Shown here one piece after another: positions 1 through 6,430 of a stretch of 10,217 bases of DNA. How positions within the stretch are numbered: the stretch's first letter is position 1; every line of letters begins with the position of its first letter. The position numbers and the translations under genes are program-made. The stretch covers positions 1 to 10,217 of the forward strand of contig JAILBP010000161.1 of NCBI GenBank assembly GCA_024680835.1, given 5' to 3'. The notes below the pieces were generated by a model. The model was not told where the DNA came from. It worked only from the letters and a program-made list of their open reading frames with translations, and made no database searches. The DNA is from RGIG6904 sp024680835. GTDB taxonomy: Bacteria > Bacillota > Clostridia > Lachnospirales > Lachnospiraceae.

Positions 1-3000
1 AAGAGAAGAAAAACGAGGAGGGCAAAGAGGAAGCAAAGCCCGAGGAGGTTAAGCAGGATAAGGTTTCCAGACCCTGGGACAATGTCGAGAATAAGAGGGA
101 TGTTGAGAAACTCTATGGTCCGGAGAAGGCAGACGACGGCACCACCAGAGAAGAATTCTTCGATCGCATGAAAGCGCAGGGCTGGAACAAAGAGGGCGAT
201 GAGAAGATCATTGCGGCGTTCTATGTGCGTTGCTCTGATGATCTGCGTGATAATCCGGATAATTTGAAAATGCTGATGGCACAACCTGCAGGTACATACA
301 GGGAGCGGGGAAAAGTGGCTGAGATGGCTCTGAAGATCCATCCTGTCAACAGTACGTCAGACAATCAGCAGACAATGGAGTTTCGTCTGAAGGGCGTTGT
401 CGAGCAGTCTCCGTTCATGGCCAGATTGCAGGAAGAGGGATGGACGCAAGAGGGCGATGAGAAGATCATTGACATCATGGCGAAGGTGCCGGATGTATTT
501 ATAGGCAAATCCGGGGAGAAAAAGCTGTGGTCGGAGCTGCTCAAGATTAACGGAAAATCCGTCTATGGAAGAAGAGATGCGATCACTTTGTTAAAGGAAA
601 ACGCAAAGCATAGTCTGCATGAGCCTGAGCTTGCGGTGCTTGATGCGGAGGGAAAACGCCTTGAAAAGGAGATCGAGCGCATCAACCGGGAGAGCGAGTT
701 AAAGAAAAACAGTGTACTCAGAAGCTATTTTGATCGCATTCTGGAGCTTGGGCTGGATCAGTTTGAGCCTGCCGCCTTAGGTATGTATGATTGGGCGACG
801 GAGGGGCGTTTTGAAGATGTCGAACTGGATGATCCGCATATGCTGGATGAGATCAATGCACAGATCGACAAGCTGCAGATCGACGAGAAAAAGCTGGCTG
901 AAGGGCAGGTTGGAAAATTAAGGGAAGAGCTGAAGGGACCCTTTGAGGAGATTGTTAAGAGTCAGTTCGGGCGCGAGGAGGATGAAAATCTAAGAAATCT
1001 GCTGGGCTTTGATTATGAGGGTTTTTCCGATCATGTACAGTCGGCGGAGGAGCTGAAAAAGTATCTGAAGGATGCGCTGAAGGCGGCTGTCATTGAACAG
1101 AAGAGGGAACAGCTGATCGAGGCGGATAAGGAAAAGAATCCGCACTTATATCAGAGACAGGGGAAGGTCAATGCTGCAGTAGATAAGGTGAGCAATGTCC
1201 TGCGATTGCTGCAAGGGGACAGTAATCAGAAATTCTTGAGTGCGGCCCGGGGAAAACAGGATACATCTCAGATTCCGGTGGAGAATGTCGGTAATTACGG
1301 GAGAACGCATGATTTTGAGCAGGACAGCGAAGCTGCACAGACAGAAATGTTCAGCATTCTGGATAAGCTGGCAGCGCTGAAGAAGGAGAATAAGCTTGAA
1401 AGCCTGGCGGATCTGAGGGATGCAAAGAGTCTGGAGGATCCCTTCTGGGATACCTATTCCCGCACTCTTACGGACAAAGAGATCGGCGATCTGAAGGTGA
1501 AGTTTACCAAGCTCTCGGAGGCAGGGATAGACTGGTTTGAGTATAGGGATACCGGTGCCTATGAGAAATTCCTGAAGGCAAATAATATAAAGATCGGCGG
1601 TGCATTTGATCCCTATGAGATCGCCAAGCAAAGCTGCAACGGTCCTCTGGCCGAGGAGAACCTGAAGATGACCTGCAGCGTGCCGAATTATCAGCAGACC
1701 ATGAAGTGTCTGGATCTCATTGCGGCGGAGTACGAGAAGAAGAAAGAAGCTATCGCCGATATGGATGTGGAGACGATAACCGGATGGTTTGGCGCGAACG
1801 GCTACAACATGATGGAGAACAGCATTCTGGCAGTCAACGGCTTCGAGGAGAAGATGATCGACGGGAGGATGCAAAAGGTGATCGATCTGGGGGCAGGCAT
1901 TGATGTGGAGAAGTTGGACCGCGACAGACTGAACGATGCGCAATACAAGAAGCTGGTGGACAGTGCGCAGGAAGCAAAGGAACTGTACTCGCAGAATGAG
2001 AGATCTTTCCGGGCTGTATTCAATGTCATGAATACAAGGAAGGTAAACTCGAACTTCGGCGGTGCCTTGATCGGGGTACAGGAGAATATCAATGCGTTCA
2101 ATAAGGATCCGGAGCTTTTGGGCAAGCTGAACCGGTTCCGACATCTTTTGTATCAGGTCAGACAGGCGGATCAGAGGGTATGTAAGCTGGTGGATATCAA
2201 CGAGAAGACGAAAGCGAAGACCGAGGTGATCGTAGAGCCGCTTGAGGAGAATGCACAGTTTGATAAGCAGCTGGTGGCACAGGAGGTCGGATTCTTAAAG
2301 GTCTGCTACAACATGGTGCACGAGCCGTCCACGAGAGTGAGCCGAAATTCCGGTGAGTATGAGAGTGTCATGCGGTCTATCCTGAATGCGCAGAAGGCTC
2401 TGGAGAAGAAATACGATACGAACGAGGAAGCGCGCAAGGCTTATGTGAAGGCCATCAACAAGGTGTTGAACAATATCAATCGATACCGCATGCATAAGGC
2501 AAATGACGGCTTTAAACAAGATGCAACGCTGGATAAGTTCGTTGCTCTGGAGAGAGTGGATAAGCTGCTGCGCACCCGCTTTGAGACGCTGGCACAGCGG
2601 GAGTATGATGATGTGATCGGCGCTGTGCCTGAACTGTTCAAGGTTGAGGTAGAGGAAGACAAACTGGGTGATGAATACCTGTTGGAGAAGGCTATCGGCA
2701 AGATCAACAACATGCATAAGACCATTGAGGATTACAGGAAGGAGATCGATGCAGAGAAAGCGGGGCGTTCCAGAAGAAACTCCATCGGCGGTATCCGCAG
2801 CAAGCAGCTTGCGTTAGATGAGGAGGAGCCGATCCAGAGAAGCATGTCCCTGGGCGGTATCCGCGCGGAGAAGCCGGCTGTGAAGCAGGAAGCTCCGAAA
2901 GCCCCGGAGAACAAAGCACCGGAAGGCAAGGAGCCGGAGAACAAGGAGCCGGAGAATAAAGCCCCTGAGATCAAAGCACCGGAAAACGCTGTTCCTGCAC

Positions 3001-3563
3001 CGAAGAAGGAAGCTCCGGTCGAGGAGAAGGCACTCTTTAGCGAGGACAAGGTTGCATCGGTGAAGCAGGCGATGGACAAGGAAGAGGATTACCGGAAGGA
3101 GCTGGATCCGGAGGATGAATTTGAGAAAGAGCTGATCGTCTACTCCGCAGAGAAATCCCTCTACGTAGATACTCTGGTGCATGCATGCTCCGACAAGGCA
3201 AAGGATATGGGAGAAGAGGATGCGAAGAAGCTTTTGGAGAAGGGCATGAAGGATTTTGCCAAGGCTTCCTCCGTACAGTTCAGAGTGTTTAAGTTTGAGA
3301 AGCTGGGGGACAAGGATTTCAACAAGGAATTCCAGAAACGCGTTTTGGAAGGCGTGGCAAAGGGCAAGGCCTCTCAGAAGGATATCCGGGAATTTCGTGA
3401 CGCAGCGTTGAAGGACTGCTACACTAAGTATAAGGGGAAGGATACGAAGGCGCTTGACAGGCTCTCTAAGCTGCTGGGCTCCAAGGTGAACGCGAAGGCG
3501 ATCCAGAAGGCGCAGGAGGATGTGAAAAAGAAAGCAGACATGAAAGTACAGGTAAAGAAATAA
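1..3563 (+). CDS. Very large charged helical protein of unknown family (5' end outside window)
   Basis: I do not recognise this family. The reading frame is open from the first full codon at position 3 to the TAA at 3561-3563, about 1186 visible residues. The first ATG (168) is probably internal, because the 55 codons before it are open, are charged (Lys/Glu-rich) like the rest, and no ribosome binding site precedes it. Numbering from that Met: residues 1-15 and 87-101 share a G-W-x-x-E-G-D-E-K-I-I repeat; about 150-180 and 225-265 look coiled-coil; about 865-900 carry two S-[IL]-G-G-I-R motifs; 911-940 are six K-[AE]-P-E-x units; about 955-1131 form a charged helical C-terminal domain ending in a Lys-rich tail. 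I see no transmembrane segment, sorting motif or catalytic signature; a signal peptide could lie outside the window. Isoleucine is almost always ATC or ATT, unlike the genes downstream. It could be a structural, scaffold or exported protein; the sequence does not decide. Confidence 0.85.
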   Translation, partial: EKKNEEGKEEAKPEEVKQDKVSRPWDNVENKRDVEKLYGPEKADDGTTREEFFDRMKAQGWNKEGDEKIIAAFYVRCSDDLRDNPDNLKMLMAQPAGTYRERGKVAEMALKIHPVNSTSDNQQTMEFRLKGVVEQSPFMARLQEEGWTQEGDEKIIDIMAKVPDVFIGKSGEKKLWSELLKINGKSVYGRRDAITLLKENAKHSLHEPELAVLDAEGKRLEKEIERINRESELKKNSVLRSYFDRILELGLDQFEPAALGMYDWATEGRFEDVELDDPHMLDEINAQIDKLQIDEKKLAEGQVGKLREELKGPFEEIVKSQFGREEDENLRNLLGFDYEGFSDHVQSAEELKKYLKDALKAAVIEQKREQLIEADKEKNPHLYQRQGKVNAAVDKVSNVLRLLQGDSNQKFLSAARGKQDTSQIPVENVGNYGRTHDFEQDSEAAQTEMFSILDKLAALKKENKLESLADLRDAKSLEDPFWDTYSRTLTDKEIGDLKVKFTKLSEAGIDWFEYRDTGAYEKFLKANNIKIGGAFDPYEIAKQSCNGPLAEENLKMTCSVPNYQQTMKCLDLIAAEYEKKKEAIADMDVETITGWFGANGYNMMENSILAVNGFEEKMIDGRMQKVIDLGAGIDVEKLDRDRLNDAQYKKLVDSAQEAKELYSQNERSFRAVFNVMNTRKVNSNFGGALIGVQENINAFNKDPELLGKLNRFRHLLYQVRQADQRVCKLVDINEKTKAKTEVIVEPLEENAQFDKQLVAQEVGFLKVCYNMVHEPSTRVSRNSGEYESVMRSILNAQKALEKKYDTNEEARKAYVKAINKVLNNINRYRMHKANDGFKQDATLDKFVALERVDKLLRTRFETLAQREYDDVIGAVPELFKVEVEEDKLGDEYLLEKAIGKINNMHKTIEDYRKEIDAEKAGRSRRNSIGGIRSKQLALDEEEPIQRSMSLGGIRAEKPAVKQEAPKAPENKAPEGKEPENKEPENKAPEIKAPENAVPAPKKEAPVEEKALFSEDKVASVKQAMDKEEDYRKELDPEDEFEKELIVYSAEKSLYVDTLVHACSDKAKDMGEEDAKKLLEKGMKDFAKASSVQFRVFKFEKLGDKDFNKEFQKRVLEGVAKGKASQKDIREFRDAALKDCYTKYKGKDTKALDRLSKLLGSKVNAKAIQKAQEDVKKKADMKVQVKK
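190..470 (+). repeat. In-frame internal duplication in the large protein (two units, 258-nt offset)
   Basis: Bases 190-212 and 448-470 are identical over 23 nt, at an offset of 258 nt (exactly 86 codons). At protein level both copies read G-W-x-x-E-G-D-E-K-I-I, preceded by a similar F-x-x-[RL]-x-x-[QE]-[GE] helix. Similarity fades after the Ile-Ile, so this is either a diverged domain duplication or a repeated helical motif. More copies may exist left of the window. Confidence 0.75.
2781..2864 (+). repeat. Duplicated R-x-x-S-[IL]-G-G-I-R motif
   Basis: Bases 2781-2798 and 2847-2864 encode S-I-G-G-I-R and S-L-G-G-I-R and match at the DNA level except at the Ile/Leu codon. Each is preceded by an Arg three residues before the Ser (R-R-N-S and R-S-M-S). 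The two copies lie 22 codons apart, just before the Pro/Glu/Lys linker, in a region likely to be disordered. Confidence 0.7.
2898..2987 (+). repeat. Six 15-nt tandem units encoding a K-[AE]-P-E-x linker
   Basis: Ninety bases hold six consecutive five-codon units reading KAPEN, KAPEG, KEPEN, KEPEN, KAPEI and KAPEN. The whole Pro/Glu/Lys/Ala-rich stretch runs from about 2871 to 3026. Such linkers are normally extended and flexible, separating the long helical region from the C-terminal domain. Copy number could vary between strains through slippage; that is an inference. Confidence 0.85.
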
Positions 3564-3589
3564 AAGTAAATACAGAGGTTTGATCTGAC

Positions 3590-3691
3590 ATGGCAGAAAG
3601 GATCATGAAATACAGGGTGTATCCTTTCTACCCTGTTGTTCGTGCAGGCAATGAGCCGGGATACATTATTTTCTTCATGAAAGAACCCTAA
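3590..3691 (+). CDS. Possible small protein (33 aa), unrecognised
   Basis: An ATG at 3590 opens a 33-codon frame ending in TAA at 3689-3691. An AGAGG-type site at 3574-3578 lies 11 bases upstream, slightly far but usable. The start is 26 bases after the stop of the large gene, and the stop is 27 bases before the terminator stem, so it could be the last cistron of that transcript. The peptide begins MAERIMKYRV, has an aromatic/Pro middle and ends in a short hydrophobic stretch before MKEP. It has no recognised family and is too short for coding statistics to help. It overlaps the inverted repeats at 3595-3636, so the stretch may instead be untranslated 3' sequence. Confidence 0.3.
   Translation: MAERIMKYRVYPFYPVVRAGNEPGYIIFFMKEP
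3595..3636 (+). repeat. Two interleaved perfect inverted repeats (mutually exclusive stems)
   Basis: AGAAAGGAT (3595-3603) is perfectly complementary to ATCCTTTCT (3621-3629), and ACAGGGT (3612-3618) to ACCCTGT (3630-3636). The arms interleave in pseudoknot order. However, no bases separate the two 3' arms, so both full stems cannot form at once; they would be alternatives, or a trimmed pseudoknot. No U-run follows, so this is not itself an intrinsic terminator. Confidence 0.5.
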
Positions 3692-3708
3692 TTTTAGGTT
3701 TTGATTCC

Positions 3709-3737
3709 TTGACTAAAGCCACATTCATTATTATAAT
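3709..3737 (+). promoter_or_regulatory. Near-consensus sigma-70/SigA promoter (TTGACT-17-TATAAT)
   Basis: TTGACT at 3709-3714 matches the -35 consensus at five of six positions. TATAAT at 3732-3737 is a perfect -10 box, and the spacer is exactly 17 bases. Transcription would be expected to begin near 3743-3746, giving a leader of roughly 33-36 bases with AGGAGG at 3762-3767 before the CNNM/CBS gene. The -10 box lies inside the hairpin of the terminator at 3719-3751, so the predicted transcript starts within the 3' arm and lacks the hairpin. Confidence 0.8.
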
Positions 3738-3751
3738 GAATGTGGTTTTTT
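3719..3751 (+). terminator. Rho-independent terminator of the upstream transcript
   Basis: A perfect inverted repeat (3719-3731 with 3733-3745; arm CCACATTCATTAT) forms an 11-12 bp stem with a small loop, followed directly by six T at 3746-3751. AAAG at 3715-3718 precedes the stem. The stem is AT-rich but long and flawless. It would end transcripts of the large left-hand gene, with or without the small ORF, 18 bases before the nearest candidate start of the next gene. Confidence 0.85.
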
Positions 3752-3761
3752 GTGTAAGATC

Positions 3762-3767
3762 AGGAGG
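3762..3767 (+). promoter_or_regulatory. Ribosome binding site that decides the CNNM/CBS gene start
   Basis: AGGAGG at 3762-3767 is a full-strength site. In the CNNM/CBS frame the nearby start codons are TTG at 3770 (spacing 2, too close) and TTG at 3779 (spacing 11, slightly long but workable). The next is GTG at 3788, which is too far. No ATG is available, so the gene uses a TTG start, most likely 3779. Confidence 0.65.
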
Positions 3768-3778
3768 AATTGATACAA

Positions 3779-5056
3779 TTGGACACTGTGCAAATTATCA
3801 GGTGCGTATGCCTGTTTTTGTTGCTGGTGGGATCGGCCTTTTTTTCGTCTGCCGAGACCGCATTTGTAAAAGTAAATCGTATAAAGATCCAGCTGTTGGC
3901 CGAGGAGGGCAAAAAGGCGGCCAAAAGGGTGGATTACATTCTGGAACATCAGAATAAGATGCTCAGCGCTATTCTGATCGGTAATAACATAGTCAATATA
4001 TCTGCTTCGGCTCTGACTACCATCATAGTGATAAATCTTTTCGGAAATACATATGTGGGCATTGCGACGGGTATCCTGACAATCGTGGTGATGATGTTCG
4101 GGGAGATACTGCCCAAGGGCATCGCGACATCCTATTCGCTCAGGATCTCACTGGCCTATTCCGGTCTGATCGTGGTATTGATGTGGGTGCTGACACCGGT
4201 GATATTCATAGTGGAAAAGATAAGGCTCGGCATCACTAAGCTTTTAAGGCTGGAGGACGGCGAGAGCACCATGACGGAGGATGTCCTTAAAGGGTATGTG
4301 GATGAGGGACTGGAGACCGGAGCTATAGAGTCTGACGAGTTTGAGATGATACATAATGTTTTCTCACTGGATGAGCAGCTGGCAAGGGACATTATGGTGC
4401 CGCGTATAGACATCGTGTTCGTGCCGTTAGATGCTACCAGAGATGAGCTGATGGAGATATACAGCCAGAATCAGTTTACCAGATACCCGGTGTTTAATGA
4501 CAAGAGAGATACCGTCATCGGTACCATCAATATGAAAGATCTTTTGTCATTGCCGCAGGATGCGGAGTTTTCCATCGGCAGTATCATGAGACAGCCCCAC
4601 TTCACCTTCGAGCACAAAGAGGTTGGAACACTGCTAATGGAAATGCGTGACAACGCCTGGTCCATGGCCATTGTGCTGGATGAGTACGGAGCCACCAGCG
4701 GTATAGTCACCATGGAAGACATCCTTGAAGAGATAGTGGGTGAGATCCGCGATGAGTATGATAACGACGAGAGGGATTCCATCCGTGTCCTGAAGGAAGG
4801 GGAGGAATACCTTACAGACGGATCCACAAACCTGGTGGATATCAATGAGGAGCTGGGCACGAAATTTGAGTCGGAGGAGTACGACTCCATCGGCGGATAT
4901 ATGATACAGACTCTGGACCGTCTGCCCAAGAGCGGCGAGAGTGTTGAGCTTTCAGACGGTACAAAACTTATCGCCGAGGTGGTTCACAGAAATCGCGTGG
5001 AGACAGTGCATATCCAGCTGGTTAAAGATGGTGACAAGGATAAGGAACAGCACTGA
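3779..5056 (+). CDS. CNNM/CBS-pair/CorC-domain membrane protein (HlyC/CorC hemolysin-like family)
   Basis: This is a membrane protein of the CNNM (DUF21) - CBS pair - CorC_HlyC architecture, 425 residues from TTG 3779. Family members are linked to Mg2+/Co2+ export or tolerance; the older label 'hemolysin' rests on weak history. Visible order: an N-terminal hydrophobic helix with S-S-A-E-T-A (23-28); GNNIVNISAS (68-77) and G-E-I-L-P-K-G (108-114) in the CNNM membrane domain with further hydrophobic helices up to about 147; CBS1 about 205-260 (R-Y-P-V-F, I-G-T-I-N-M-K-D-L-L); CBS2 about 268-325 (V-L-D-E-Y-G, G-I-V-T-M-E-D-I-L-E); and the CorC/HlyC domain about 335-415. It is full length for the family. 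It is the first gene after the promoter at 3709-3737 and lies 72 bases before ahcY. The substrate ion cannot be read from sequence. Confidence 0.9.
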   Translation: MDTVQIIRCVCLFLLLVGSAFFSSAETAFVKVNRIKIQLLAEEGKKAAKRVDYILEHQNKMLSAILIGNNIVNISASALTTIIVINLFGNTYVGIATGILTIVVMMFGEILPKGIATSYSLRISLAYSGLIVVLMWVLTPVIFIVEKIRLGITKLLRLEDGESTMTEDVLKGYVDEGLETGAIESDEFEMIHNVFSLDEQLARDIMVPRIDIVFVPLDATRDELMEIYSQNQFTRYPVFNDKRDTVIGTINMKDLLSLPQDAEFSIGSIMRQPHFTFEHKEVGTLLMEMRDNAWSMAIVLDEYGATSGIVTMEDILEEIVGEIRDEYDNDERDSIRVLKEGEEYLTDGSTNLVDINEELGTKFESEEYDSIGGYMIQTLDRLPKSGESVELSDGTKLIAEVVHRNRVETVHIQLVKDGDKDKEQH

Positions 5057-5115
5057 TAACATACCATAAAAGATATATTGCAAGTAAACCCAAGTATAAC
5101 ACAAAACCATATCAC

Positions 5116-5121
5116 AAGGAG
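5116..5121 (+). promoter_or_regulatory. Ribosome binding site fixing the ahcY start at 5129
   Basis: AAGGAG at 5116-5121 lies seven bases before ATG 5129. The frame is also open back to a TTG at 5078, but those 17 extra codons lack a ribosome binding site at their start and resemble nothing in the family. The start at 5129 is preferred. Confidence 0.85.
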
Positions 5122-5128
5122 AATAAAA

Positions 5129-6370
5129 ATGTACGAGATCAAAGATATCAATCTGTACCCGTCAGGAGACAATAAGATCGACTGGGTGAGAAAGAACTGT
5201 CCTTTACTCAGATCTTTGGAGGAGGATTTCGCGAAAGAGAAGCCTTTTGACGGTATCAGGATAGCGCTGTCCATCCATCTGGAGGCTAAGACTGCATATC
5301 TGTGCAAGGTATTGGCAGCAGGCGGCGCGGAGATGTTCATAACGGGATCCAATCCGCTGTCCACACAGGACGACGTGGCAGCAAGCCTTGCCAACAGCGG
5401 ACTCAATGTTTTCGCATGGCACGGCACCACGGAGGAAGAGTACGTCTCCCATATCAAAAAGGTTTTGTCAAACCACTGCAATATCATAATAGATGACGGC
5501 GGAGACCTTGTGAACATGCTCCATACCGAGATGAGGGATGAGCTGGAATATGTCATAGGCGGCTGCGAGGAGACCACCACAGGTATCATCAGACTGAAAG
5601 CTATGGCTGCTGCGGATAAGCTGGAGTTTCCCATGGTGTGCGTAAATGATGCAGATTGCAAACACCTTTTTGACAATCGTTATGGTACAGGTCAGTCTGT
5701 ATGGGACGGCATCAACCGCACTACCAACCTCATCGTTGCAGGTAAGACCGTGGTAGTGGCCGGATACGGATGGTGCGGTAAGGGAGTTTCCATGAGAGCC
5801 AAGGCGTTAGGAGCCAAAGTCGTGGTGACAGAGATCGATCCCATAAAGGCTATAGAAGCTATCATGGATGGATATGATGTAATGCCAATGCACGAGGCTG
5901 CAAAGGTTGGCGATTTCTTTGTGACGGTTACAGGCTGTGCAGGTGTTATCACAGAGGAAGACTTCAAAGTCATGAAAAACGGTGCGATACTGTCGAACGC
6001 AGGTCATTTTGATGTGGAGATCGATATGAAGAGACTCCGTGAGATAGCAAGGCGTTCATACGAACAGCGCAATAACATCATGGCTTATGAGATAGATGAT
6101 GAGAGAACGGTCTATGTTCTGGGTGAGGGAAGGCTTGTAAATCTCGCATGCGGCGACGGACATCCGGCGGAGATCATGGACATGAGCTTTGCGATTCAGG
6201 CGCTTTCCGCAAAATACCTTGTGGAGCATGAGGATGAGATCGAAGAGAAGCTCATAGTAGTGCCTAAGGAAGTTGACAATGAGGTTGCTCTGAGAAAGCT
6301 TAAGTTCCTGGGTGTTTCCATTGATAAGCTCACACCGGAGCAGGAGGCTTACCTGAACGCTGCGCTGTGA
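5129..6370 (+). CDS. ahcY: S-adenosylhomocysteine hydrolase (adenosylhomocysteinase), short type
   Basis: The enzyme reversibly splits S-adenosylhomocysteine into adenosine and homocysteine using tightly bound NAD, relieving product inhibition of methyltransferases; it is cytosolic. At 413 residues it is full length for the shorter family form. Visible residues: His50 in S-I-H-L-E-A-K; D-D-G-G-D-L 122-127; the substrate loop C-E-E-T-T-T-G 146-152; Lys178 and F-D-N 181-183 in the catalytic region; the NAD-binding glycine motif A-G-Y-G-W-C-G-K-G 211-219; G-H-F-D-V-E-I-D 292-299; and G-H-P-A-E-I-M-D-M-S-F 344-354. F-D-N-R-Y-G-T-G-Q-S and the absence of a C-terminal K-x3-Y-R-Y tail point to the short form described from archaea and Thermotoga. 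No SAH or SAM riboswitch is visible in the 72-base gap upstream, so it is probably cotranscribed with its neighbours. Confidence 0.96.
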   Translation: MYEIKDINLYPSGDNKIDWVRKNCPLLRSLEEDFAKEKPFDGIRIALSIHLEAKTAYLCKVLAAGGAEMFITGSNPLSTQDDVAASLANSGLNVFAWHGTTEEEYVSHIKKVLSNHCNIIIDDGGDLVNMLHTEMRDELEYVIGGCEETTTGIIRLKAMAAADKLEFPMVCVNDADCKHLFDNRYGTGQSVWDGINRTTNLIVAGKTVVVAGYGWCGKGVSMRAKALGAKVVVTEIDPIKAIEAIMDGYDVMPMHEAAKVGDFFVTVTGCAGVITEEDFKVMKNGAILSNAGHFDVEIDMKRLREIARRSYEQRNNIMAYEIDDERTVYVLGEGRLVNLACGDGHPAEIMDMSFAIQALSAKYLVEHEDEIEEKLIVVPKEVDNEVALRKLKFLGVSIDKLTPEQEAYLNAAL

Positions 6371-6418
6371 TCTGCGCGGGCAGTATATTTGATCCTCAGA
6401 TCATATCATTGCATACAT

Positions 6419-6424
6419 AAAGGA
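6419..6424 (+). promoter_or_regulatory. Ribosome binding site fixing the lipoprotein start at 6431
   Basis: AAAGGA at 6419-6424 lies six bases before ATG 6431. The frame extends upstream to a TTG at 6389, but that start would put 14 polar residues before a typical lipoprotein signal (M-K-K-R then hydrophobic) and has no good site of its own. Confidence 0.8.
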
Positions 6425-6430
6425 AAAGAC

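Noticed and set aside
1146..2144. 332-codon open frame on the minus strand inside the large gene
   Set aside because: It lies wholly antisense to a clearly coding frame, is Leu/His/Ile/Arg-rich with no domain, and fits the mirror of a GAG/AAG/CTG-biased gene.
3684..3702. Possible second terminator (AACCCTAA / TTAGGTT then TTT)
   Set aside because: Needs a bulge and a two-base loop; the stem is too weak compared with the perfect terminator just downstream.
3730..3758. Divergent (minus-strand) promoter using the reverse TATAAT at 3735-3730
   Set aside because: The -10 is perfect because the hairpin is palindromic, but the -35 at 3758-3753 reads CTTACA (four of six), and no gene lies on the minus strand to the left. 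A weak antisense start cannot be excluded.
5078..5128. N-terminal extension of ahcY from TTG 5078
   Set aside because: No ribosome binding site, no family similarity; ATG 5129 has AAGGAG at ideal spacing.
5057..5128. SAM/SAH riboswitch or promoter before ahcY
   Set aside because: Only 72 AT-rich bases with no conserved riboswitch core; TATAAC at 5095-5100 has no -35 at suitable spacing.
4984..5676. 230-codon minus-strand frame over the CNNM/CBS end and ahcY
   Set aside because: Antisense to two well-identified genes, very Ser-rich, with no recognisable motif.
6390..6403. Small hairpin TGATC-CTCA-GATCA after ahcY
   Set aside because: Only five base pairs and no T-run; within the range expected by chance.
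6389..6430. N-terminal extension of the TPR lipoprotein from TTG 6389
   Set aside because: It would bury the type II signal peptide; ATG 6431 has a ribosome binding site and an M-K-K-R start.
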